From Rhodospirillales bacterium (GTDB lineage: Bacteria; Pseudomonadota; Alphaproteobacteria; Kiloniellales; JACOMY01): a DNA stretch of 57,585 nt. This document shows positions 8,234 to 17,237 of this stretch, one piece after another (position 1 is the first letter of the stretch; the number at the start of each line of letters is the position of its first letter). Location of the stretch: positions 1-57,585 of the forward strand of contig JACOMY010000013.1 in assembly GCA_014324045.1 (NCBI GenBank), given 5' to 3'. The position numbers and the translations under genes are program-made. The notes beneath the pieces are model-generated. The model worked only from the letters and a program-made list of their open reading frames with translations. It did no database searches and was not told where the DNA came from.

Positions 8234-11083
8234 TCAGGCGCGCTGCTTCGCGTAGGGACCCAGCAGATAGGGGGCGAGGAATTGCCCGGTGTGGCTGCCC
8301 GCTGCGGCGGCGACCTCCTCCGGCGTGCCGGCCACGACGATCTCGCCGCCGCCGTCGCCGCCCTCGGGGCCCAAATCCACCACCCAGTCCGCCGTCTTGA
8401 CGACTTCCAGGTTGTGCTCGATGACCAGCACCGTGTTGCCTTGCCCGACCAGGGTCTGCAGGACCTCCAGCAGCTTGCGGATGTCTTCGAAGTGCAGGCC
8501 GGTGGTGGGTTCGTCCAGGATGTAGATCGTCCGTCCGGTGGCACGCTTGGACAGCTCCTTGGCCAGCTTCACCCGCTGCGCCTCGCCGCCCGACAGGGTG
8601 GTGGCCGGCTGCCCCACCTTTATGTAGCCCAGCCCCACCCGCTCCAGGGTTTCCAGCTTGCTGCGGATGGAGGGGACGGCATGGAACAGCTTCACACCTT
8701 CCTCGACCGTCATGTCGAGCACATCGGCGATGGAGTGGCCGCGGAACTGCACCTCCAGGGTTTCGCGGTTGTAGCGTTGGCCCTTGCAGACGTCGCATTC
8801 GACATAGACGTTCGGCAGGAAGTGCATCTCGATCTTGAGCACGCCGTCGCCTTGGCAGGCTTCGCAACGCCCGCCCTTGACGTTGAAGGAGAAGCGCCCG
8901 GGCTTGTAGCCGCGCTCCTTGGCCTCGGGCAGGCCGGCGAACCAATCGCGGATCGGGGTGAAGGCACCGGTGTAGGTCGCAGGGTTGGAGCGCGGCGTGC
9001 GCCCGATCGGCGACTGATCGATGTCGATGACCTTGTCCAGGAAGCCGATGCCCTCGATCGCCTTATGCGCCGCCGGCTGGCTGCGTGCGCCGTTCAGCTG
9101 CTTGGCCAGGGCGCGATAGAGCGTCTCGACGATCAAGGTGGACTTGCCGGAACCGGAGACGCCGGTCACGCAGGTGAAGGTGCCTAGAGGTACCTTGAGA
9201 TCCACGTCCTTCAGATTGTGCGCCGAGGCGCCCTTGACCGCGATCGCCTGTTGCGGATGCCCGCTGCGGCGCTGGCCGGGCAGCGGGATCTGCTGCATGC
9301 CGGTCAGGTACTGGCCGGTCAGGCTGGCCGGATTGGCCATGACCGCTTCCGGCTTGCCGATGGCGACCACTTGGCCGCCGTGGACGCCGGCGCCGGGACC
9401 CATGTCGATCAGGAAGTCCGCGGCGCGGATCGCATCCTCGTCGTGCTCCACCACGATCACGGAGTTATCCAGATCGCGCAGACGCTTCAGGGTCTCCAGC
9501 AGGCGGGCGTTATCGCGCTGATGCAAGCCGATCGAGGGCTCGTCTAGGACGTAGACCACGCCGGTCAGGCCGGAGCCGATCTGGGAAGCCAGGCGAATGC
9601 GTTGGCTCTCGCCGCCCGATAGCGTAGCGGAGGCCCGCGAGAGCGTCAGGTATTCCAGGCCCACATCGTCCAGGAAGCGGAGGCGCTCGCTGATCTCCTT
9701 CAGGATTCGCTGGGCAATCTCCCGCTGCTTGCCGGTGAGTTCTGCGTCCAGCGCGTTGAACCAGGTCAGCGCCGTTCCGACCGGGAGGCGGGCCGCCTCG
9801 CTGATTGAGCGTCCGGCAATCTTGACCGCCAGGGATTCCGGCCGCAGGCGCTCGCCGCCGCAGGTTTCGCAGGCATGTTGGCCTTGGTACTTGCTCAGTT
9901 CTTCGCGGACCCAGTCGCTGTCGGTCTCGCGCAGGCGGCGCTGCATATTGGGGATCGCGCCCTCGAAGGCTTTCTCGGTCTCGTAGCGGCGAAGGCCGTC
10001 GTCGTAGCGCATCGCTATGACCTTGCCGCGGGACCCGTAGAGTATCAGATCGCGGGCCGCCTGCGGCAGCTTGGACCAAGGCTGGCTCATGGAGAATTTC
10101 AGATGCCGCGCCAAGTTCTCCAGGGTCTGCCGGTAGAAGGGCGAGGAAGACTTGGACCAGGGGGCGATGGCCCCTGCTTCGAGGCTGAGACTGCCGTCGG
10201 GGACCACCAGATCCTCGTCGAAATAGGCGGTGAGGCCCAGTCCGTCGCAGGTGGGGCAAGCCCCGTGCGGCGAGTTGAAGGAGAACAGCCGCGGCTCGAT
10301 CTCTTCGATGGTGAAGCCGGAGACCGGGCAGGCGAACTTGGCCGAGAAGGTCAGGCGTTCGCCCGAATCGGCGTCCTCGGCGAAGGCCAGGCCGTTGGCC
10401 AGTTCCAGCGCCGTCTCGAAGGAATCGGCCAGGCGCTGCTCCAGACCGGTCCGCAGGACCAAGCGGTCGATCACTACCTCGATGTCGTGCTTGCGCTTCT
10501 TGTCCAGTGCCGGAGCCTCGGCGATCTCGTGGATCTCGCCGTCGATCTTGACCCGCTGGAAACCGCGCTTCATGAGCTCGGCCAACTCCTTGCGGTACTC
10601 GCCCTTGCGGCCGCGCACGATGGGCGCCAATAGATAAATCCGCGTGCCTTCCTCTAGAGCCATCACCCGGTCGACCATCTGGCTCACGGTCTGGCTTTCG
10701 ATCGGCAGGCCGGTGGCCGGGGAGTAGGGGACGCCGACCCGTGCCCAGAGGAGGCGCATGTAGTCGTAGATTTCTGTCACCGTGGCCACGGTGGAACGCG
10801 GGTTCTTGGAAGTCGTCTTCTGCTCGATGGAGATCGCCGGCGACAGCCCCTCGATTGCATCGACATCCGGCTTCTGCATCAACTCCAGAAATTGCCGGGC
10901 ATAGGCCGAGAGACTTTCGACATAGCGGCGCTGACCTTCGGCGTAGATCGTGTCGAACGCCAGAGAGGACTTGCCGGAGCCGGAAAGCCCGGTAACGACG
11001 ACAAGTCTATGGCGCGGCAGCTCCAGAGAGATATTCTTCAAGTTGTGCTCGCGGGCGCCGCGAATTGTAATGCTGCCGCTCAT
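8234..11083 (-). CDS. uvrA: UvrABC system ATPase subunit A
   Basis: 949 residues, the usual length. It is the damage-recognition ATPase of nucleotide excision repair, working as a UvrA2 dimer with UvrB. Both ABC modules are complete: Walker [10 protein letters not shown] near residue 33 and GVSGSGKST near residue 640, and signatures LSGGESQR and LSGGEAQR. The second zinc module is intact (CEACQGDG ... CDVCKG). The first one begins CPVSG and has lost a Cys, which is common in alphaproteobacterial UvrA. ATG at 11081-11083. A putative promoter lies at 11131-11158. Confidence 0.97.
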   Translation of the reverse strand: MSGSITIRGAREHNLKNISLELPRHRLVVVTGLSGSGKSSLAFDTIYAEGQRRYVESLSAYARQFLELMQKPDVDAIEGLSPAISIEQKTTSKNPRSTVATVTEIYDYMRLLWARVGVPYSPATGLPIESQTVSQMVDRVMALEEGTRIYLLAPIVRGRKGEYRKELAELMKRGFQRVKIDGEIHEIAEAPALDKKRKHDIEVVIDRLVLRTGLEQRLADSFETALELANGLAFAEDADSGERLTFSAKFACPVSGFTIEEIEPRLFSFNSPHGACPTCDGLGLTAYFDEDLVVPDGSLSLEAGAIAPWSKSSSPFYRQTLENLARHLKFSMSQPWSKLPQAARDLILYGSRGKVIAMRYDDGLRRYETEKAFEGAIPNMQRRLRETDSDWVREELSKYQGQHACETCGGERLRPESLAVKIAGRSISEAARLPVGTALTWFNALDAELTGKQREIAQRILKEISERLRFLDDVGLEYLTLSRASATLSGGESQRIRLASQIGSGLTGVVYVLDEPSIGLHQRDNARLLETLKRLRDLDNSVIVVEHDEDAIRAADFLIDMGPGAGVHGGQVVAIGKPEAVMANPASLTGQYLTGMQQIPLPGQRRSGHPQQAIAVKGASAHNLKDVDLKVPLGTFTCVTGVSGSGKSTLIVETLYRALAKQLNGARSQPAAHKAIEGIGFLDKVIDIDQSPIGRTPRSNPATYTGAFTPIRDWFAGLPEAKERGYKPGRFSFNVKGGRCEACQGDGVLKIEMHFLPNVYVECDVCKGQRYNRETLEVQFRGHSIADVLDMTVEEGVKLFHAVPSIRSKLETLERVGLGYIKVGQPATTLSGGEAQRVKLAKELSKRATGRTIYILDEPTTGLHFEDIRKLLEVLQTLVGQGNTVLVIEHNLEVVKTADWVVDLGPEGGDGGGEIVVAGTPEEVAAAAGSHTGQFLAPYLLGPYAKQRA

Positions 11084-11130
11084 TGCGCTGGCTGCTCCCT
11101 AGACCGGGAAGGGAATTGAGGCTATTCGCG

Positions 11131-11158
11131 ATTATAGTCGCGGCCCAAGGGGCGGCAA
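11131..11158 (-). promoter_or_regulatory. putative uvrA promoter
   Basis: Read on the minus strand: a perfect TATAAT (11131-11136) and a TTGCCG (11153-11158) separated by 16 bases. The expected start of transcription is about 40 bases before the uvrA ATG. I see no alphaproteobacterial SOS box (GTTC-N7-GTTC or GAAC-N7-GAAC type) over it. Confidence 0.45.
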
Positions 11159-11364
11159 TCCGGCGGAGATGGCAAGACCCGGGACACAATCGCCGCGGCC
11201 GGCCCGCCTTGGCAGCGATTCGCTATGCCCTGCGCATGGGAGGGCTTTACCCTATTCCTGCTGGCCGCCTATGAGGAGATTCCGGCTGGGGAGCACGCGG
11301 TCCGGGAACAAGGTTATCCGGCCGGTTTAAGCCGGATCCGGTCCAGGAAGAAGGAAAGGTCGCG

Positions 11365-12795
11365 GTGACAGGGGCTTTGTGCGAAGAAACGGCAGTGACG
11401 CTGCGGCGTCTGATCGGGGACAAGGAGATCTCGCCGCGGGAGTTGCTTGCCGCCTGCAGAGAGCGGATCGCCGCCGTCAACCCGGCGGTCAATGCCGTGG
11501 TGGCCGAAGACCCGCGTGCCGAGGCTGCTGCCGAGGCCGCCGGGGCTGCCGTGTTGCGCGGCGAGCGTCTGGGCCCGCTGCACGGTCTGCCGCTCGGCAT
11601 CAAGGACCTGACCGAGACCGAGGGGCTGGTCACCACCTTCGGCTCGCCGCTCTACCGGGACAACGTTCCGGCTGCCGACGACCCGCTGGTGAGGCGCCTC
11701 AGGGCCGCCGGCGGCGTGATCGCTGGCAAGACCAACACGCCGGAATTCGGCGCCGGCGCCAACACTGCCAATCCCGTCTACGGTGCGACCGGCAATCCCT
11801 TCGATCCGTTGAAGACCTGCGCCGGTTCTTCGGGCGGGTCCGGGGTGGCCTTGGCGCTCTCCATGCTGCCGCTCTGCACCGGCTCCGACCTGGGGGGCAG
11901 TCTGCGGACGCCGGCCGCCTACTGCGGCGTGGTGGGCCTGAGGCCGACTCCGCATCTGGTTCCGGATACGCGCGGCAACCGGATCTTCTCGCCCCTTTCG
12001 GTCGAGGGGCCGATGGCGCGCAACGTCGCCGATCTGAGGTTGCTGCTCTCGGCCATGGCGGGGGCAAGTGCAGCCGACCCGTTGTCACGGCCCTACGATC
12101 CGCAGACGCTGTTCCATGGCCGGGGCGGAGAACCGGCGAGCGCTACCGTCGCCTTTTCGGAGGATCTGGGCGTGGCTCCGGTTTCGGCCGAGGTGCGGGC
12201 ACTGTTCCGCAACCGCGTGGAGGCGATGCGGCCCCTGTTCAAATGCGCCCTCGACCGCGATCCGCCCTTGGCCGGCGCGAACTGGGTGTTCGAAACCCTG
12301 CGCGCCGTGGGCTTCCTCGCCGGCTATCGCAGGCTCTACGAAGAAAATCCCGGCCGGCTGGGCTCCAACGTGCGTACCAACGTGGCCTTGGGCCTCAAGT
12401 GCTCGGCGGCCGATGTTGCCGATGCACAGGTTGCCCATGCTGCGCTCTATCGCGCTTTCCAAATCTTCCTGGACGAGGTGGACTTCCTGATCTGCCCGGC
12501 CGCCTCGGTCCAGCCCTTCGACAAGACCCAGCTTTTTCCGCAGGATATCGACGGCCACCCCCTGGAGACCTACATCTCCTGGATCGCCATCACCTACGCC
12601 ATCACCCTGACCGCTTGTCCCGTTCTCGTGCTGCCCTGCGGCCTGGACGGGAAAGGTCTCCCCTTCGCCGTCCAGATCGTCGGTAAGCCCTGGCAAGAAG
12701 CCGCCCTGCTGCGTTTCGGCGAGAAGCTCGAAGCCGCTCTGGCGCAGTTGCCGCACTGCGCCCGGCCGCTGCCGGACCTGACGAAGCTGCAATAG
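11365..12795 (+). CDS. amidase-signature family hydrolase
   Basis: 476 residues. The amidase-signature triad is complete: Lys80 in GIKDL, cis-Ser155 in CAGSSGGSG, and nucleophile Ser179 in SDLGGSLR. Such enzymes hydrolyse carboxamides through an acyl-Ser intermediate. It is not GatA, because the gatCAB set is separate at 17.2-20.5 kb, and the substrate is unknown. The GTG start at 11365 follows an AAGGAAAGG ribosome site. It is divergent from uvrA across a 281-base spacer, and the following gene is a PRPP-synthetase paralogue after 165 bases. Confidence 0.9.
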   Translation: MTGALCEETAVTLRRLIGDKEISPRELLAACRERIAAVNPAVNAVVAEDPRAEAAAEAAGAAVLRGERLGPLHGLPLGIKDLTETEGLVTTFGSPLYRDNVPAADDPLVRRLRAAGGVIAGKTNTPEFGAGANTANPVYGATGNPFDPLKTCAGSSGGSGVALALSMLPLCTGSDLGGSLRTPAAYCGVVGLRPTPHLVPDTRGNRIFSPLSVEGPMARNVADLRLLLSAMAGASAADPLSRPYDPQTLFHGRGGEPASATVAFSEDLGVAPVSAEVRALFRNRVEAMRPLFKCALDRDPPLAGANWVFETLRAVGFLAGYRRLYEENPGRLGSNVRTNVALGLKCSAADVADAQVAHAALYRAFQIFLDEVDFLICPAASVQPFDKTQLFPQDIDGHPLETYISWIAITYAITLTACPVLVLPCGLDGKGLPFAVQIVGKPWQEAALLRFGEKLEAALAQLPHCARPLPDLTKLQ

Positions 12796-12960
12796 CCGCG
12801 CCGGCCCGCGCTGCCGAAATCCGCCCGCGAAGGGGACTTGGCGCGGTCGGGTCCCTATGGCTATCTTCCCCCGCCGACAGGAAAGAAAAGGCCGGCTGGC
12901 GCCAGATCGCGGACTCCCTGCAGCACAAAAAATGCCATGCAGTACAAAAAGAGGACCTTC

Positions 12961-13905
12961 ATGAGCCAGATTGCCGTCTTCAGCGGTACTGCCCATCCCA
13001 CGCTGGCGCAAGCGATTTGCCGGAAGCTGGGCGTCCCTTTGCTGCCGACACGGATCAAGCGCTTCTCGAACGACTGCATAGAGGTGCAGCTGCAATCGAA
13101 CTGCCGCGAACAGGACGTCTTCATCATTCAGCCCTTGGTGCGGCCGGTCCAGGACAATCTGCTGGAACTTTTGTTGATGCTGGACGCGGCCCGGGGCGCC
13201 TCGGCGGCACGGATCACTGCCGTCATCCCTCACTATGCCTATGCGCGCTCCGACAAAAAGGATGGGCCGCGGATCTCGATAGGGGCGCGTCTCGTCGCGG
13301 ACCTGCTGGTCACAGCGGGGGCCAGCCGGGTCCTGACCATGACCCTGCACTCGCCCCAGGTGCATGGCTTCTTCGGCGTTCCGGTCGATCATCTGCATGC
13401 GCTTCGCGAACTCTCGGACTATTTCGCCCAATACGATCTGACCGACAGCGTGGTGGTCTCGCCGGACCTTGGCAACGCCAAGAACGCCGCGGCCTTCGCT
13501 CGCAAGCTGGACCTTCCGGTCGCTGCGGCGGCCAAGCAGCGCTTGAGCGATAAGGAGGTCGAAATTTCGGCCCTCATCGGCGACGTGCGCGGCCGTCATG
13601 CCATTGTACTGGACGACGAAATCGTCAGCGGCGGGTCGGTGATCGAGCTGCTGTCCTGTCTGCGGGCGCATGATGTGAAGTCGGTTCGGGTCGCCTGTAC
13701 GCATGGCATCTTCGCATGGCAGGCCCTTCGGCATCTTTCGTCGCAAGACGACGTGGTGGAGATCGTCTGTACCGATACGGTCCCGATTCCGGAGGCTGGC
13801 GGCCATCCGAAGTTGCGGGTGCTGTCCATAGCCCCTGCACTGGCCGAGGCGATGCGCCGTATCAACAATGGCGATTCGGTAAGCAAGCTCTTTTACCCGG
13901 AATAG
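12961..13905 (+). CDS. divergent ribose-phosphate pyrophosphokinase paralogue
   Basis: 314 residues, full length for the family, which makes PRPP from ribose 5-phosphate and ATP. Recognisable blocks are the N-terminal FSGTAHPTLA, ELLLMLDAARGASAARI, PHYAYARSDKKDGPRISI and the PRPP loop VLDDEIVSGGS (residues 217-227). Several usually invariant positions differ: the loop has SGGS where canonical Prs has TAGT, and the dyad HSPQVHGFF replaces H..QIQGFF. ATG 12961 has AGAGGA eight bases upstream. The frame is open to 12838, but the extra residues look like 5' UTR. It may be a specialised or non-canonical Prs rather than the cell's main one. Confidence 0.8.
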   Translation: MSQIAVFSGTAHPTLAQAICRKLGVPLLPTRIKRFSNDCIEVQLQSNCREQDVFIIQPLVRPVQDNLLELLLMLDAARGASAARITAVIPHYAYARSDKKDGPRISIGARLVADLLVTAGASRVLTMTLHSPQVHGFFGVPVDHLHALRELSDYFAQYDLTDSVVVSPDLGNAKNAAAFARKLDLPVAAAAKQRLSDKEVEISALIGDVRGRHAIVLDDEIVSGGSVIELLSCLRAHDVKSVRVACTHGIFAWQALRHLSSQDDVVEIVCTDTVPIPEAGGHPKLRVLSIAPALAEAMRRINNGDSVSKLFYPE

Positions 13906-13936
13906 CGCCCAGAATAGTGCATGAGTGCGCAACGCC

Positions 13937-14350
13937 CTAAGGCAGGTCGCGCCGCTTGCCGGCCATCGGCTGCTCGTCGCCGCCGCGCAGCCGCAAGGCC
14001 CACATCAGCCCGACCACCGCTCCCTTCAGCAGCGGTAAGGCTGCTAGGCTCAGCGCCAAGGTCAGCAGCGGCCAGAAGAGCATCTGCACCGCCAGCGGGA
14101 TCTCCATGGTCTGTTCGCTGAAGAGCACCAAGGGCACCACGATGTGGCCTACGATGAAGATGGTCAGGTAGGGCGGAAAATCGTCTGCGCGGATCTGACC
14201 GAGCGGCATGCCGCAGGCGGCACAGCGTTCAACCGGCTTCAAGTAACTGCGGAAGGCACGGCCCCGGCCGCAGGCCGGACAGCGGCGGCGGGCCCCCCGC
14301 AGGAGAGAGCGGAACACAGGGCGTTCGGAATGCGTGCAGGTGACGGGCAT
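13937..14350 (-). CDS. DUF983-family membrane protein with zinc-ribbon pairs
   Basis: 137 residues. Two Cys pairs in the N-terminal third (CPACGRG near residue 24 and CAACG near residue 43) form a zinc-ribbon-like head. It is followed by two hydrophobic segments (about residues 60-80 and 85-110), as in DUF983 proteins, which are small, widespread in alphaproteobacteria and of unknown function. In some genomes the family sits near cytochrome-oxidase genes, but nothing of that kind is here. Start ATG at 14348-14350. Confidence 0.8.
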   Translation of the reverse strand: MPVTCTHSERPVFRSLLRGARRRCPACGRGRAFRSYLKPVERCAACGMPLGQIRADDFPPYLTIFIVGHIVVPLVLFSEQTMEIPLAVQMLFWPLLTLALSLAALPLLKGAVVGLMWALRLRGGDEQPMAGKRRDLP

Positions 14351-14461
14351 GGCGGGAGAACTGCGCCCTTTACCGCCTGCTGTCCAGGGGCGCGCGGCGC
14401 CCGGCCGCGGAGAATCGTCGTGGGGAATCGTCGCGAAGGTTGAGAAGGTTGGTCGGGGCGC

Positions 14462-15421
14462 TCAACTCTGCGTCCGCAGGAAACGGATGGCTTCCTCCAG
14501 TGCATCGTCCAGGGGCCGCGGCCGGTAGCCCAGATCGATCTCGGCCGCAGCGGAGGTCAGGGGCGCCGCCGCCAGCGCCAGCCGAACCGCCTCCGGGGTG
14601 GCTGCCGGGGGGCGCCGGGTCACCCGGTCGGCCAGCCACGTCCCGGCCCTGGCGCTGGCGAGCGCCAGCCAGGGGGGAATCCGCCGGCCCGGCATGGCCA
14701 CACCGGAGATCCGCCCGAAGCGGTCCAGCAGCTGGGAAAAGGCCAGGTTCTCGCCGCCTAGAATGTAGCGCTTGCCGCTCCGGCCCCGCTCCGCGGCCAG
14801 GCGATGGCCCCGGGCGACATCGCGTACGTCCACCAGATTGAGGATGCACTCCAGATAGGCCGGATAGCGGCGGGCCAGCAGGTCGCTCAGCATCCGCATC
14901 GGCGGTGTCAGGGCGCGGTCGCCGGCGCCGATGGGCGCGGTCGGATTAACCGCCACCGCCTCCAGTCCGTCCGCTGCCAGGACGGCTTGCTCCGCCAGCA
15001 GCTTGCAGCGGGTGTAGGGGCCCGGCATGGCCGTCAAGCTGGGGGCGCGGGTGCCGTCGATCGTCCGTCCTGCGCTCTCGGGCAGCAAAATCGCCTCGCT
15101 GGAGCAATGCACCAGACGGGCGATGCCGGCAGTCCGCGCCGCTTGTAGCAGGGCCTGGGTGCCTTCCAGATTGACGCGCCGGTGGGCGGTCTTGTCTCGG
15201 CACCAGAAATGCGGAACGGCGGCCAAGTGAAAGACCCGCTCGACCCCGGTCAAGGCCGCTGTCAGCGCCTCCGGGTCGAGGATCGAGCCCTCGATCCACT
15301 CGGCGGCGGCCTCCGCCGGCGATGGCTGGATGTCGAGTACGCGGACCCGGCGCCCGGCAGCCTGTAGCTCGGCGACCAGATGCCGCCCGATGAAGCCGGA
15401 GCCGCCGGTGACCAGGTCCAA
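14462..15421 (-). CDS. NAD-dependent epimerase/dehydratase (HpnA-like extended SDR)
   Basis: 319 residues. The Rossmann motif TGGSGFIG is at residues 5-12, HLAAVPHFW near residue 68, and YTRCKLLAE contains the catalytic Tyr-x3-Lys. The overall pattern resembles dihydroflavonol-4-reductase/HpnA-type extended SDRs, which act on sugar nucleotides or cyclic alcohols. The start is TTG 15421 with an AAGAGAGA purine stretch upstream. No ATG gives the typical N-terminus. The gene begins 32 bases downstream of the tRNA-Thr gene on the same strand. Hopanoid-pathway neighbours are absent, so the substrate is open. Confidence 0.82.
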   Translation of the reverse strand: MDLVTGGSGFIGRHLVAELQAAGRRVRVLDIQPSPAEAAAEWIEGSILDPEALTAALTGVERVFHLAAVPHFWCRDKTAHRRVNLEGTQALLQAARTAGIARLVHCSSEAILLPESAGRTIDGTRAPSLTAMPGPYTRCKLLAEQAVLAADGLEAVAVNPTAPIGAGDRALTPPMRMLSDLLARRYPAYLECILNLVDVRDVARGHRLAAERGRSGKRYILGGENLAFSQLLDRFGRISGVAMPGRRIPPWLALASARAGTWLADRVTRRPPAATPEAVRLALAAAPLTSAAAEIDLGYRPRPLDDALEEAIRFLRTQS

Positions 15422-15453
15422 GGGGCTGTCTCTCTTGCGTGCGGTTGCAGCGG

Positions 15454-15526
15454 TGCCGGGGGTCGGACTCGAACCGACGACCTACCGATTACAAATCGGT
15501 TGCTCTACCGACTGAGCTATCCCGGC
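15454..15526 (-). tRNA. tRNA-Thr (anticodon TGT)
   Basis: The minus strand gives a 73-base cloverleaf. The acceptor GCCGGGA pairs with CCCCGGC (one A-C mismatch at the base of the stem), the D-arm is AGCTCAGTCGGTAGAGC, the anticodon arm ACCGATTTGTAATCGGT has TGT in the loop, and the T-arm is GTCGGTTCGAGTCCGAC. The discriminator is A. The 3' CCA is not encoded (ACCG follows), so it is added post-transcriptionally. Confidence 0.95.
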
Positions 15527-15539
15527 ACACCCGCCTTAC

Positions 15540-16152
15540 CTAGCGTTCGGCGTGCCTCCCCGCAAGAGACCGGCCCGCAAGAAACTGCATGGCGGCGGCG
15601 GCAATGGCGCAGGCTTCCCGCAGAGTGCTCTTGGGAGGGTAGTGTTGTAAACCTTGGATCGGGACGGCTGCTCTCCGGTTCGCTGCAGAAACCATGCCGC
15701 GGCCATCTAGATGGGCTGCTCTATCAGGTGCCTGGGCCTGCAAGGCAATGCCGCCCTGTGCGCTGTCCGTCAGCTTGCCCGATGCCGGCGCGCGCTTGGC
15801 GGTGGACCCTGGTCCGCTGCACAAGGCCCGGGCGGCATGGCACTCACCGAAACCGAAGGTGGGGGCTTCAGCCCCCGAGCCGCAAGGCGGGGTCCGAATG
15901 GACCCCTAGACGATCCCGGCCCGAAACAGCTGCCACTCCCTTCCGTTCCGCTGCTGTTGCCGCTATATTCTATCCATGATCCAGAGTGCAGGGAGCCTAT
16001 GGACGCCATGACGGAAAAGCTACTTGACACTCTGCCGGCCGGCAGGCCGCTTGCTGTCATTGCTCTGCTGCTTTTGGTGGTGCTTGTGGCCCGCCTGCCG
16101 GAACTGCTGCTTGTGCCTCACCTGTCAGGGCTGCTTGTTGTCGCTATAGTGA
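15540..16152. other. 613-base stretch without a confident gene
   Basis: I find no recognisable protein in either strand. A short perfect hairpin, GGGGGC-TTCA-GCCCCC, lies at 15861-15876 without a T-run. From ATG 15999 a frame encodes two hydrophobic segments (LAVIALLLLVVLVARL and LSGLLVVAIVSAA) and then loses sense. This may be the original N-terminus of the downstream ankyrin protein, separated from it by a frameshift at about 16145. Confidence 0.4.
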
Positions 16153-16890
16153 GTGCTGCTTGTAATCTACCTGGCCGAGGCCCGGCCCGCTCGCAGGGAC
16201 TGGCAAGAGCCTTCTTTCTGGAAGAATGCCAAAGCAGCTGATGTAAAACGCTACCTCGCTGCCGGCGCCGGCCCGGACGCAAGGGACAGTGACGGCAGGA
16301 CCCCTCTGCACGAGGCAGTCAAGCGTGGCAACGCCGAGGGTGTTTCGGCGCTTCTGTCCGCCGGCGCCGGCCCGAACGCAACGGAAGGCATTTACGGCGA
16401 GACCCCTCTGCACTGGGCGGCCTACTATGGCAGTGCCGAGGTGGTCTCGGCGCTTCTGTCCGCCGGCGCTGACCCGAAGGCAAAGGACAGTGACGGCAGG
16501 ACCCCTCTGCACGGGACGGCCGAGTACGATAGTACCGCAGTGGTCGCAGCGCTTCTGGCAGCCGGTGCCGACCCGAAGGTAAGGGACAGTCACGGCAGGA
16601 CCCCTCTGCACGATACGGCGGCTTGGGGCAACACCGAGGCGGTTACGGTGCTTCTGTCCGCCGGTGCCGATCCGAACGCAAAGAACGGTGATGGCCGGAC
16701 CCCTCTGCACCGGGCGGCCGAGCGTGGCCGTACCAAGGCGGTCGCGGCGCTTCTGGCCGCCGGCGCCGACCCGAACGCAAGGAACAGCGATGGCTGGACC
16801 CCTCTGGACCTGGCGGCCGAGCAGGGTCATACCGAGGCAGTCGCAGCGCTTCGGACTGCCGGTGCCGGCCCGGACGCGGCAAGTGAGTGA
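16153..16890 (+). CDS. ankyrin-repeat protein
   Basis: 245 residues from GTG 16153. After a short hydrophobic N-terminus and the family lead-in DWQEPSFWKNAKAADVKRYL, there are six ankyrin repeats of about 33 residues each, with the pattern DGRTPLH.A...G....V..LL.AGADP. The DNA repeat period of about 99 bases is obvious by eye. Ankyrin repeats are protein-binding scaffolds, and proteins with this lead-in are usually exported. Here the export signal is weak and a TGA lies directly before the GTG, so the true N-terminus may be in another frame upstream (see 15999-16145). Partner and role are unknown. Confidence 0.75.
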   Translation: MLLVIYLAEARPARRDWQEPSFWKNAKAADVKRYLAAGAGPDARDSDGRTPLHEAVKRGNAEGVSALLSAGAGPNATEGIYGETPLHWAAYYGSAEVVSALLSAGADPKAKDSDGRTPLHGTAEYDSTAVVAALLAAGADPKVRDSHGRTPLHDTAAWGNTEAVTVLLSAGADPNAKNGDGRTPLHRAAERGRTKAVAALLAAGADPNARNSDGWTPLDLAAEQGHTEAVAALRTAGAGPDAASE

Positions 16891-17237
16891 CGGCCGGAGA
16901 CCTCCGCACGCGGCGGCCGGAAGGGGCCCTGCCGGGATCGTCCGGATAAGCGCTGACGGCTGCTGCGAACCGGGCGGTGCCGGACGGAGGGGAGGGGCGG
17001 GTGCCGCTGGGCCTGTCAGGCGGCAAGCGGGCTGTCGAGGACGCGCTTCCGGGCAAATGACGCCGTCTTCTTCCTGTGCCCCTTCCTCAGGGCCCTTGCC
17101 CAGGCGCGCGGCTCACAGCATGGCCTCGTCCTTGAAGGGGCGCTCTTCGAAGTCCGGCACCGCCATGCCACCCGATCGGCCGCCAGCAGAACGCCCGACC
17201 CTATCGCAGTTTGCAACAGCGCCGGTCGGGGCGGTTT
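16891..17237. other. 347-base intergenic stretch between the ankyrin gene and gatB
   Basis: Convergent 3' ends of the ankyrin gene (plus) and gatB (minus). No protein family, tRNA or clear hairpin with a T-run is visible. Confidence 0.4.

Noticed and set aside
11084..11364. Possible SOS box upstream of uvrA
   Set aside because: I looked for GTTC-N7-GTTC and GAAC-N7-GAAC type sites and found none in the spacer, so I list only a sigma-70-type promoter.
12085..13932. 615-residue minus-strand ORF antisense to the amidase and Prs-like genes
   Set aside because: Low-complexity His/Gly/Gln/Arg composition; explained as shadow of two solid genes.
15861..15876. Hairpin GGGGGC-TTCA-GCCCCC as a terminator
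   Set aside because: There is no T-run on either side and no adjacent gene end that needs one; kept only as a note in the spacer.
16153..16890. Tandem DNA repeat of about 99 bases as a possible CRISPR or satellite array
   Set aside because: The period and sequence are explained by ankyrin repeats in an open frame; there are no spacers between repeats.
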